Source: Bacteroidales bacterium (lineage in GTDB: Bacteria; Bacteroidota; Bacteroidia; Bacteroidales; JAQXIO01). From it: a stretch of 41,592 nt of DNA. Below, piece by piece: positions 17,623 through 24,852 of this stretch. Every line of letters starts with the position of its first letter. Position 1 is the first letter of the stretch. Below the pieces are notes generated by a model that was not told the origin of the DNA, did not search any database, and worked only from the letters and a program-made list of their open reading frames with translations. A program made the position numbers and the translations under genes. The stretch spans positions 1-41,592 of the forward strand of contig JAQXIO010000070.1 of the NCBI GenBank assembly GCA_029007825.1, in the 5' to 3' direction.

Positions 17623-18308
17623 AACGAAACATTCTTATTCTGATAACAGGATTATTGTCTGTTTTCATTATAAACGAAGCCAAAGCAGAAAAAAAAGTAT
17701 TTGCCCCCGATTTACGTATCGGCCCATCGTTCGGGGTAAATTTCTCACAAGTCGCATTTAGCCCCAACATTTCACAAAACTTTCTTTTAAAATACAACGG
17801 AGGGATTACTGCCAGATATACATCCGAACGCTATTTCGGATTGCAGGGTGAATTAAATTTCAGCATGAGAGGATGGGAACGTAAATTCAGAGACAGTCCG
17901 AGACGCTATTCACGGACTCTCAATTATATCGAAATGCCCATTATGTCTCATATATATTTCGGCAGTGACGTTGTACGCGGGTTCGTCAATCTGGGGCCGA
18001 AGATCGGTTTTTTAATCAATGAGAAAGAAGAGGCTAATTTTACCGTTCCCGACGACGAAAAAGAAAAATTTGAAGAGATAAACAAAAAGGCAGAGAAAAA
18101 ATTCGACTGGGGTATTTGCGGAGGCGGAGGTCTTGAGATACGAACCGATGTAGGTAGCTTTCTTCTCGAAGGGCGTTATTATTTCGGATTAGGGAATATC
18201 TTTAACAGCAGAAAGGCCGATCCATTCGGTAGATCGGCCTTTTCAACCATATCAGTCAATTTCGTTTATCTGATTCCAATCAGAATATCATCTAAGTCGG
18301 TCAAGTGA
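17619..18308 (+). CDS. outer-membrane beta-barrel protein, PorT-like
   Basis: 229 residues with a signal peptide (ends near KAEA/AKAE, about 20-24). The rest shows alternating amphipathic strands, repeated aromatic-Gly patterns (GPSFGVNFSQ, YFGLQGELNF, GFVNLGPKIGFL, GGGGLEIRTDVG, FLLEGRYYFGLG) and a C-terminal hydrophobic strand. This matches the outer-membrane beta-barrel/PorT family of about 200-230 residues. It is coupled to the LysM/periplasmic-binding protein by a 4-bp overlap and is convergent with the DUF4293 gene, overlapping it by 21 bp. A specific role is not recognisable. Confidence 0.88.
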   Translation: MKRNILILITGLLSVFIINEAKAEKKVFAPDLRIGPSFGVNFSQVAFSPNISQNFLLKYNGGITARYTSERYFGLQGELNFSMRGWERKFRDSPRRYSRTLNYIEMPIMSHIYFGSDVVRGFVNLGPKIGFLINEKEEANFTVPDDEKEKFEEINKKAEKKFDWGICGGGGLEIRTDVGSFLLEGRYYFGLGNIFNSRKADPFGRSAFSTISVNFVYLIPIRISSKSVK

Positions 18309-18740
18309 ACGCACCAACGCTTCGTCAGCTCCTATTCCCCTCACCGCAAGGTAATTTAAAACGACACATATAACCGGTAGTGCCATTGCTACAGCGGGAA
18401 CCCAATCGGCTTCCAGTTGCCGTCCGAAACTATAAGCCAGAAAAACTACATAGATGCAGAAACCAATAATCACTAATGTATTGAATATCGTCAATCTTAT
18501 CTGCAATATCCTATTTTTATAAAGAAATATGGTTATCAATGCAATCAATACTGAAACAGCACCGACAATAAACAAACCTAATGTTGAAAAAGATTGTTCA
18601 CTCACAATATCTTTAAGCCGTACCGCATCCAACTCATAAACTGTATTCACCGAATGTAATGTCACCAACGGAAAAAACAGAGTAACCAACATGAGCATTC
18701 CTACCAAAAAAAGGTATAATGTCTGAATACGCTGAATCAT
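18288..18740 (-). CDS. DUF4293 membrane protein
   Basis: 150 residues with four predicted membrane helices and the N-terminal pattern MIQRIQTLYLFLVG typical of DUF4293, a Bacteroidetes family of unknown function. It is 6 nt downstream of rpoZ and so belongs to the bamD-rpoZ-DUF4293 operon. The 3' end overlaps the convergent barrel gene by 21 bp. Confidence 0.9.
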   Translation of the reverse strand: MIQRIQTLYLFLVGMLMLVTLFFPLVTLHSVNTVYELDAVRLKDIVSEQSFSTLGLFIVGAVSVLIALITIFLYKNRILQIRLTIFNTLVIIGFCIYVVFLAYSFGRQLEADWVPAVAMALPVICVVLNYLAVRGIGADEALVRSLDRLR

Positions 18741-18746
18741 ATCTTC

Positions 18747-19079
18747 TTAAAGATTTTCTTTTTCTTTTGCCAAATTTTTATGATATACTTCTCCTTCAAT
18801 ATATTCCTGAGTAGCGATCAGCGTCGGCTTCGGAAGCTTTTCGTAATAAAGAGAGATTTCTATCTGTTCCCGGTTTTCAAAAACTTCTTCCAAATTATCG
18901 TTTGCTGAAGCGAATTCATTCAATTTCTTTTCCAGATCCTGCTTCATTGCCACACTGATTTGATTAGCGCGCTTAGCAATAATTTTTACAGTTTCATAAA
19001 CATTGCCGGTATCTTCCGATAATGCGATCATATCGCGGGTGACAGTGTTTGTAGGTGCATTTGATTTTCTGTAATCCAT
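18747..19079 (-). CDS. rpoZ: DNA-directed RNA polymerase subunit omega
   Basis: 110 residues, the Bacteroidetes form of omega. The central part (RDMIALSEDTGNVYETVKIIAKRANQI) corresponds to the conserved omega helix region that latches the beta' subunit. The acidic C-terminal extension (about 60-110) is characteristic of the phylum's version. It sits between bamD (14-nt gap) and DUF4293 (6-nt gap) on the same strand, an arrangement common in Bacteroidales, which supports the assignment beyond the short sequence. Confidence 0.92.
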   Translation of the reverse strand: MDYRKSNAPTNTVTRDMIALSEDTGNVYETVKIIAKRANQISVAMKQDLEKKLNEFASANDNLEEVFENREQIEISLYYEKLPKPTLIATQEYIEGEVYHKNLAKEKENL

Positions 19080-19093
19080 AAAACAGTATTTAA

Positions 19094-19906
19094 TTATAAT
19101 TCTTTTATTTCCGATTTCGCCTTTTCGTAATATTTGGTGAGCAGTTTTGCATATTTCCCGTCAGGATACTCACTGATATAATTGAAATATTCATCTATTA
19201 CATCACGGTAACGCAATTGCAATTTATCTTTCACACTTAAAAGTGCCATTTGATATTTAGATGCTACGATATAATACATCAACTCCTCACGATATTTCGT
19301 ATAAGGATACTCTTTCAATACATTCTGGGCAGTTATAACACTGGATAAATAGTTATTCCCCAAATAATTACCCAGATTATAATACAATTTTACAGCCAAA
19401 AGCTCTTTGTAACATAACTTATCTTCCAATTCATGAAGATACTTCTGGGCTTCCCCTATCTTTTCACTTTTAGGATAAAATTCGAGAAAAGTTTGTAATT
19501 GGGCTATCGCTTTCTTCGTATCGCTTTGATCCAACCGGGCGTCGGGAGAATCCAGATAAAGAGCGTACGCTGCATAAAAGCGGGAAAGTTCGGCATACTC
19601 TCCTTTCGGGAAAGTATTGCAATAAGTCATAAAATATTGTGAGGCTGCCACATAATCTTTATTTTCAAAACTACATTGAGCCAGAAGATACAAAGACTCT
19701 TCCGCCCTCGAAGTACCTTTGAACATCCCGACAACATCTTCAAATAGGGGTAATGCCTTAGAATACTGCTTTTTCTCAAAACAGCGCTTGGCATAAGCAT
19801 ATTTCGCCTCGTAGTCATTACTCTTCACTATTTTAGTGTATTCACTACAGGCTCCCAGCAACAGGGAAAAGATAATAAGCGGAACAATGTGTTTCATCGT
19901 CTTCAT
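19094..19906 (-). CDS. bamD: outer-membrane assembly lipoprotein BamD
   Basis: 270 residues from the ATG at 19906; an in-frame ATG at 19918 overlaps the promoter -7 box and is rejected, and 19897 is an alternative. The signal peptide ends in a lipobox (LLGAC) followed by Ser-Glu. The body is TPR-like repeats (YAYAKRCFEKKQYSKALPLFEDV, SLYLLAQCSFENKDYVAASQYF, YAELSRFYAAYAL), matching the BamD/YfiO family of the beta-barrel assembly machine. It is the lead gene of an operon with rpoZ and DUF4293, a conserved Bacteroidetes arrangement. Confidence 0.93.
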   Translation of the reverse strand: MKTMKHIVPLIIFSLLLGACSEYTKIVKSNDYEAKYAYAKRCFEKKQYSKALPLFEDVVGMFKGTSRAEESLYLLAQCSFENKDYVAASQYFMTYCNTFPKGEYAELSRFYAAYALYLDSPDARLDQSDTKKAIAQLQTFLEFYPKSEKIGEAQKYLHELEDKLCYKELLAVKLYYNLGNYLGNNYLSSVITAQNVLKEYPYTKYREELMYYIVASKYQMALLSVKDKLQLRYRDVIDEYFNYISEYPDGKYAKLLTKYYEKAKSEIKEL

Positions 19907-19915
19907 ATTAACATA

Positions 19916-19944
19916 CAAAGGTAGTGATTTTTACCCAAATCAAA
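19916..19944 (-). promoter_or_regulatory. promoter of the bamD operon
   Basis: Minus strand TACCTTTG at 19916-19923 with TTTG at 19941-19944 (17-bp spacer). The distance to the start codon at 19906 is about 10 nt, so the leader is extremely short. Confidence 0.6.
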
Positions 19945-19963
19945 ACACACATTCCTTTCTTTT

Positions 19964-20389
19964 TCAAATCTTATAAAGCTCGCTTGCCGCCAATAAAGTT
20001 AATTTATTTTCTTTTAATATTTCTACACACCGTTGAAGGTCGTCCGGACGTATGATAACATTTGCCGCATCACCTTCTGAAAATGCGTACATATACTCGA
20101 TAAATATACCAGCATCGGTAAGAATATTCATCGCTTTTGCCAGTGCTCCGGGACGATTCGGGCAATGAAGGCATACAACTTCGGTAAGACTTACGGCATA
20201 TTTATTTTCACGCAATACGGCCATTGCCTTATCGGGCTCCGAAACGATTAACCGCAGAATACCGAAATCTGAATTTTCCGCAACAGTAAATGCATTCATA
20301 TTTATATCAGCCGCGCCCAGCAGATTGCAGATTTCCGTAAAACGGCCGCGCCTGTTTTCCAAAAAGACAGAAAGTTGTTTTACTAACAT
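19964..20389 (-). CDS. tandem ACT-domain protein
   Basis: 141 residues consisting of two ACT domains (about 1-70 and 71-141; LSVFLENRRGRFTEICNLL and LHCPNRPGALAKAMNIL). ACT domains bind small ligands, usually amino acids, and control enzyme activity. The gene lies 18 nt downstream of a phenylacetate-CoA ligase-type gene on the same strand. This pairing is common in anaerobes, where it is thought to sense aromatic amino acids or their keto/aryl acids. Predicted cytosolic. No catalytic domain is present. Confidence 0.92.
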   Translation of the reverse strand: MLVKQLSVFLENRRGRFTEICNLLGAADINMNAFTVAENSDFGILRLIVSEPDKAMAVLRENKYAVSLTEVVCLHCPNRPGALAKAMNILTDAGIFIEYMYAFSEGDAANVIIRPDDLQRCVEILKENKLTLLAASELYKI

Positions 20390-20407
20390 AAAGCTAAAAA
20401 TTACCGG

Positions 20408-21709
20408 TTAATAAAGAACTCGTTTATCGATCACTCGTTTTGCTTTCCCCTGACTTCTCTCGATGCTCCGGGGCTCTACTATTTTTATATCAGGACCTAT
20501 ACCCAATACACTTTGTAAACGTGAAGTTATCCGCTTTTTCAATTCAAGGATTTTATTCATTTCGTCAGAGTAAAACTCCTCTTTCATTTCAACCTGTATT
20601 TCAAGTGTATCCGTATTATTCTTCCGGTCTACTATAATGAGGTAATGCGGCTCCAGTTCATTGATTTCCAGAATTACAGACTCAATTTGAGACGGGAACA
20701 CATTCACTCCGCGTATAATCATCATATCGTCGCTACGCCCGAGAATACGTGTCATTCGTACCAATGTACGGCCACACTCACATTTTTCATAAATAAGCGA
20801 TGTCAAATCGCGGGTACGGTAGCGCAACATAGGCATGCCCGTTTTCGTAATTGTGGTAAAAACAAGCTCACCATGCTGTCCCGGGGCAACCGGCTCCAAT
20901 GTTTCCGGATCTATTATTTCAGGATAGAAATGATCTTCCGAAAGGTGCGTTCCATTCTGATAAGAGCATTCAAAGCCTACTCCCGGTCCGGCAACTTCAG
21001 TCAATCCATATATGTCGTATGCCTTTATCCCCAGTTTTTCTTCCAGTTCTCTGCGCATATTTTCCGTCCATGGCTCTGCTCCGAATATACCTACTTTCAA
21101 CTGAAATTCCTCGCGGGGAATCCCCGAATCATGAATAGCCTCTGCAAGATAAAGAGCATAAGAGGGTGTACAGGCCAACGCCTTCGCCCCGAAATCATGC
21201 ATAAGAGCAATTTGTTTCTGCGTATTACCACTCGACATCGGAATTACCGTTCCCCCTAAATTTTCCACACCGTAATGCAAGCCTAATCCTCCGGTAAACA
21301 TCCCGTATCCATAAGAGACCTGTACTGAATCATGCTTCGTCAATCCGTATGCACAAAGGCAACGAGCAACGGCTTCCGCCCATATACCCAAATCCGTCCG
21401 TGTATATCCCACAACGATCGGTTTACCTGTTGTTCCCGAAGAAGCATGCAAACGGACGATTTCTGACATCGGAGCAGCCATAAGCCCAAAGGGATAATTA
21501 TCACGTAAATCCTGTTTTGTCGTGAACGGTAATTTTACAATATCATCGATAGATTCAATATCGTCGGGCGTAACCCCCATTTCCTGCATTTTTTTTCTAT
21601 AAAAAGGGGTATTGTGATAAGCGTGTTCGACCGTAGCCTTTAATCTCATTCCTTGGAGTTTACGCAAGTCTTCCCTGCTCATACACTCCATCGTCTCATT
21701 CCAAATCAT
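20408..21709 (-). CDS. paaK: phenylacetate-CoA ligase
   Basis: 433 residues, an adenylate-forming enzyme of the PaaK type. The AMP-binding P-loop HASSGTTGKP is at 88-97, a later YGLTEVAGPG motif closes the site, and the C-terminal PaaK-type domain carries RGVNVFPSQIE. It activates phenylacetate or another aryl acid with ATP and CoA. In gut Bacteroidales it is usually linked to reductive aryl-acid assimilation with indolepyruvate ferredoxin oxidoreductase rather than to aerobic phenylacetate breakdown; no iorAB or paaABCDE is seen here. The partner ACT-domain gene follows immediately. Confidence 0.95.
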   Translation of the reverse strand: MIWNETMECMSREDLRKLQGMRLKATVEHAYHNTPFYRKKMQEMGVTPDDIESIDDIVKLPFTTKQDLRDNYPFGLMAAPMSEIVRLHASSGTTGKPIVVGYTRTDLGIWAEAVARCLCAYGLTKHDSVQVSYGYGMFTGGLGLHYGVENLGGTVIPMSSGNTQKQIALMHDFGAKALACTPSYALYLAEAIHDSGIPREEFQLKVGIFGAEPWTENMRRELEEKLGIKAYDIYGLTEVAGPGVGFECSYQNGTHLSEDHFYPEIIDPETLEPVAPGQHGELVFTTITKTGMPMLRYRTRDLTSLIYEKCECGRTLVRMTRILGRSDDMMIIRGVNVFPSQIESVILEINELEPHYLIIVDRKNNTDTLEIQVEMKEEFYSDEMNKILELKKRITSRLQSVLGIGPDIKIVEPRSIERSQGKAKRVIDKRVLY

Positions 21710-21925
21710 TACTTTTATGCTATTTATTTTTACTTATTCTTTGTTATCGGATCTGCAAATCCTGTATTTTTCATGGATCATCTGTCAACCGACGTCCCTA
21801 TACAATGCAGACGACGTTTTTTTATCAATAATGGAAAAATATCGAACAAACACGAAGTTGTACCGCTTTTCCTGTGTTTTCTTTGCACAAAGAAACTACT
21901 TTTTTCGTCTTTAAACAAGAGGCTA

Positions 21926-21944
21926 AGAACATTTAATATGTTCT
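21926..21944. promoter_or_regulatory. 19-bp palindrome upstream of the uvrB promoter
   Basis: AGAACAT at 21926-21932 and ATGTTCT at 21938-21944 form a near-perfect palindrome centred at 21935. It ends 25 bp before the -7 box of uvrB, i.e. at the -33 region. The GAAC/GTTC half-sites resemble SOS-type operators of Gram-positive LexA, but with a longer spacer. No matching site is seen before uvrA, which is inside another operon. Confidence 0.45.
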
Positions 21945-21969
21945 GTTTCTTACATAGATAAGCTTCTAT

Positions 21970-21977
21970 TATCTTTG
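21970..21977 (+). promoter_or_regulatory. -7 box for uvrB
   Basis: TATCTTTG ends only 4 nt before the uvrB ATG at 21982. If transcription starts at the usual distance, the mRNA would be leaderless or nearly so. No good TTG -33 element is present; a palindrome occupies that region. Confidence 0.65.
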
Positions 21978-21981
21978 TATT

Positions 21982-23994
21982 ATGAAATTCGAAATTACTT
22001 CAGCATATCAGCCTACGGGAGATCAGCCCGAAGCTATAAAAGCACTATCAGAAGGCATAAAACAAGATATCCCCTACCAGACTTTGCTGGGTGTGACAGG
22101 TTCCGGAAAAACTTTTACCATTGCAAATGTTATTCAGGAAGTTCAACGGCCCACCCTGGTATTAAGCCATAACAAAACACTGGCGGCCCAACTTTACGGA
22201 GAGTTTAAAAATTTCTTTCCGAAGAATGCCGTAGAATATTTCGTATCTTATTACGATTACTATCAGCCGGAGGCCTACCTGCCTACAACCGACACTTACA
22301 TAGAAAAAGACCTCTCCATTAACGATGAACTTGAAAAACTCCGAATTTCGGCAACATCGTCATTACTTTCCGGACGAAAGGATGTCATCGTAGTTTCATC
22401 CGTATCGTGCCTTTACGGTATCGGGAATCCTGAAGATTTTCACAGCAACGTCGTTTCTATCCATAAGGGTCAAGAGGTTAACAGGAACCAGCTGCTCCGC
22501 AGTTTAGTGGATAGTCTTTATTCCCGTAACGATATAGAGCTAAACAGAGGCAACTTCAGAGTAAAGGGAGACACGCTCGATCTCTTCCCCGCCTATACCG
22601 ACTACTCGTTACGTATTATTTTCTGGGGAGACGAAATAGAATCGATAGAAAAGGTAGATCCGGTCAGTAATAAAACGCTGGAATTATTGGAACAATTCAA
22701 TATTTATCCTGCCAATCTTTTTGTAACGACGAAAGAACGTATAGCGCGTGCAGTAACTGAGATTTCTCTGGATTTAGGAAAACAAGTCGAATTTTTCAAA
22801 TCGATCGGAAAATATCTCGAAGCAAAACGTTTACAGGAACGTGTCACCTATGATCTGGAAATGATCAGAGAACTGGGACATTGCTCGGGGATTGAAAATT
22901 ATTCAAGGTATTTCGACGGACGTCTGCCGGGTACCCGACCGTTCTGCCTGATCGATTATTTCCCCGACGATTTCATTGTGGTAATCGACGAAAGTCACGT
23001 CACGCTTCCCCAAATACGCGCTATGTACGGGGGCGACCATTCGAGAAAAGAAAATCTTGTGGAATACGGGTTCCGCCTTCCGGCAGCTATCGACAACCGG
23101 CCTCTTAAATTCGAAGAGTTCGAAGACCTTGCAAAACAGGTTATCTACGTAAGTGCGACACCTGCCGATTATGAGCTTATAAAATCAGAAGGAATCGTTG
23201 TAGAACAAGTTATTCGTCCGACAGGACTGCTCGATCCGGTTATTGAAGTGCGTCCAAGCCTGAACCAGGTAGATGATTTAATGGAAGAAATTCAACTGCG
23301 TATAGAAAAAGAGGAACGCGTTCTGGTAACGACATTGACAAAACGTATGGCGGAAGAGCTGAGTGCTTATCTTACCAAGATGGATATCCGCTGCAATTAT
23401 ATCCATTCCGATGTGGAGACGCTGGAGCGCGTACGGATCATGGATGATCTCAGAAACGGGTTATTCGACGTTCTGATCGGAGTTAACCTGTTGCGCGAAG
23501 GACTCGATTTACCGGAAGTCTCGCTGGTTGCAATAATCGACGCCGACAAAGAGGGTTTTCTCCGCTCGCACCGTTCGCTTACCCAAACCGCGGGACGTGC
23601 CGCACGTAATGTAAACGGAAAAGTAATCTTCTACGCCGATAAGATTACGGAAAGTATGCAAAAGACAATAGACGAAACAAACCGCAGAAGAGAAAAGCAA
23701 TTGGCTTATAACGAACAAAACGGAATTACCCCCAAGCAAATTATAAAAGCAAAGGGCTCTGCTCTCTCGTCCGAAAGCAATACTAACAATATCCACTTCT
23801 ATACAGAACCCGAAACAAGCAGTATCGCCGCCGATCCTGTTATACAATATATGAACCGGTCTCAATTGGAGAAAGCTATCGAAAGGACTAAAAAAGCCAT
23901 GAATGAAGCTGCTAAAAAAATGGAATTTATCGAAGCTGCCCAATTGCGAGACGAACTTTTCAAACTGGAAAAATTATTAAAAGATAAGGCATGA
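21982..23994 (+). CDS. uvrB: excinuclease ABC subunit B
   Basis: 670 residues, the DNA-loading helicase-like subunit of nucleotide excision repair. Walker A GVTGSGKT lies near 38-45, the damage-probing beta-hairpin YYDYYQPEAYLP is intact, the DEAD-type motif appears as VVIDESHV, and the late helicase motifs (GVNLLREGLDLPEVSL, QTAGRAARN) are present. The C-terminal UVR domain (MEFIEAAQLRDELFKLEKLL) binds UvrC. The start is fixed by alignment of KFEITSAYQPTGDQP with the family N-terminus. It overlaps the next gene by 4 bp (ATGA). Confidence 0.98.
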   Translation: MKFEITSAYQPTGDQPEAIKALSEGIKQDIPYQTLLGVTGSGKTFTIANVIQEVQRPTLVLSHNKTLAAQLYGEFKNFFPKNAVEYFVSYYDYYQPEAYLPTTDTYIEKDLSINDELEKLRISATSSLLSGRKDVIVVSSVSCLYGIGNPEDFHSNVVSIHKGQEVNRNQLLRSLVDSLYSRNDIELNRGNFRVKGDTLDLFPAYTDYSLRIIFWGDEIESIEKVDPVSNKTLELLEQFNIYPANLFVTTKERIARAVTEISLDLGKQVEFFKSIGKYLEAKRLQERVTYDLEMIRELGHCSGIENYSRYFDGRLPGTRPFCLIDYFPDDFIVVIDESHVTLPQIRAMYGGDHSRKENLVEYGFRLPAAIDNRPLKFEEFEDLAKQVIYVSATPADYELIKSEGIVVEQVIRPTGLLDPVIEVRPSLNQVDDLMEEIQLRIEKEERVLVTTLTKRMAEELSAYLTKMDIRCNYIHSDVETLERVRIMDDLRNGLFDVLIGVNLLREGLDLPEVSLVAIIDADKEGFLRSHRSLTQTAGRAARNVNGKVIFYADKITESMQKTIDETNRRREKQLAYNEQNGITPKQIIKAKGSALSSESNTNNIHFYTEPETSSIAADPVIQYMNRSQLEKAIERTKKAMNEAAKKMEFIEAAQLRDELFKLEKLLKDKA

Positions 23995-24821
23995 AAAACG
24001 GCTGTGTTTTATTCTTGTTTTTTCTGCTGAGTTTACCACTTCAATCTCAGACTGGAATAGAGCAATACATAACATTGTCCCAATCATACAAAAGTTCATC
24101 CCGTCCGGAAAGACTTCTCCGGAATGCTCTTCTCTTTTTGGGTAAACCATATGTCGGCGGTGTTCTGGAAAAAGAACCGGAGCATTTGGTAATACAACCC
24201 GATTCGCTGGATTGTCTTACTTTCATCGAGTATGCATTAGCATTGACATTGGCAAATGAGTGTTCCGACGCTTCTCCTGCCTGCTTCAATCAGATATTAA
24301 GACAAATCCGTTACAGGAACGGAACTATTAACGATTATGCCGACCGTCTGCATTATACATTGGACTGGAGCATGGAGAACTGCAAACATAACCGTCTGGA
24401 AAATATTACAGATTCTTTTCCTTCCATCTCCGTTACTAAAGACATTAATTTCATATCTACTCACAAAGAGCTTTATAAAGCTTTAGCCAAACATCCCGGG
24501 TTACTTGAAAAAATAAAAGCCGCCGAACAAAATTTATCACGTCTTCTGTTCTCTTTTATTCCGGAAGACTCCATTCCCTTATGCGAAAAGAATATACATA
24601 ACGGAGATATTATTCTTTTTACCTCGACAATTCCCGGACTGGATATTGCCCATCTCGGCTTTGCATACCATAACGGAGACACGCTCTCTTTTATACATGC
24701 ATCATCGGATGCGGGACAAGTTATTATCAACCCGGTATCACTCTCTTCTTATTGCAAAAAAATGAAACGTATAGGAGGAATTATGATTCTCCGTATTAAA
24801 GAGGCTGAAACCGGTGAATAG
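23991..24821 (+). CDS. DUF1460 N-acetylmuramoyl-L-alanine amidase-like protein
   Basis: 276 residues with a signal peptide (LPLQSQ, to about 20). The DUF1460 signature SLDCLTFIEYA holds the probable catalytic Cys75, and DIAHLGFAYH provides His221, consistent with an NlpC/P60-related papain-like fold. Members act on peptidoglycan or muropeptides, presumably in the periplasm. The start overlaps the stop of uvrB by 4 bp, so it is translationally coupled to a DNA-repair gene. A functional link is not obvious and may reflect only gene packing. Confidence 0.88.
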   Translation: MKNGCVLFLFFLLSLPLQSQTGIEQYITLSQSYKSSSRPERLLRNALLFLGKPYVGGVLEKEPEHLVIQPDSLDCLTFIEYALALTLANECSDASPACFNQILRQIRYRNGTINDYADRLHYTLDWSMENCKHNRLENITDSFPSISVTKDINFISTHKELYKALAKHPGLLEKIKAAEQNLSRLLFSFIPEDSIPLCEKNIHNGDIILFTSTIPGLDIAHLGFAYHNGDTLSFIHASSDAGQVIINPVSLSSYCKKMKRIGGIMILRIKEAETGE

Positions 24822-24822
24822 G

Positions 24823-24842
24823 TTGAAAAATCGCTTTTTCAA
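24823..24842. terminator. possible bidirectional terminator between convergent genes
   Basis: TTGAAAAA at 24823-24830 and TTTTTCAA at 24835-24842 form an 8-bp stem with a TCGC loop in the 31-nt gap between convergent genes. The A and T runs serve both strands, but the stem is AT-rich and weak. Confidence 0.4.
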
Positions 24843-24852
24843 TCAATACAAA

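Noticed and set aside
21717..21961. Short plus-strand open frames in the paaK-uvrB gap
   Set aside because: Low-complexity, Phe/Tyr-rich translations typical of AT-rich noncoding DNA; they overlap the palindrome upstream of uvrB and have no promoter of their own.
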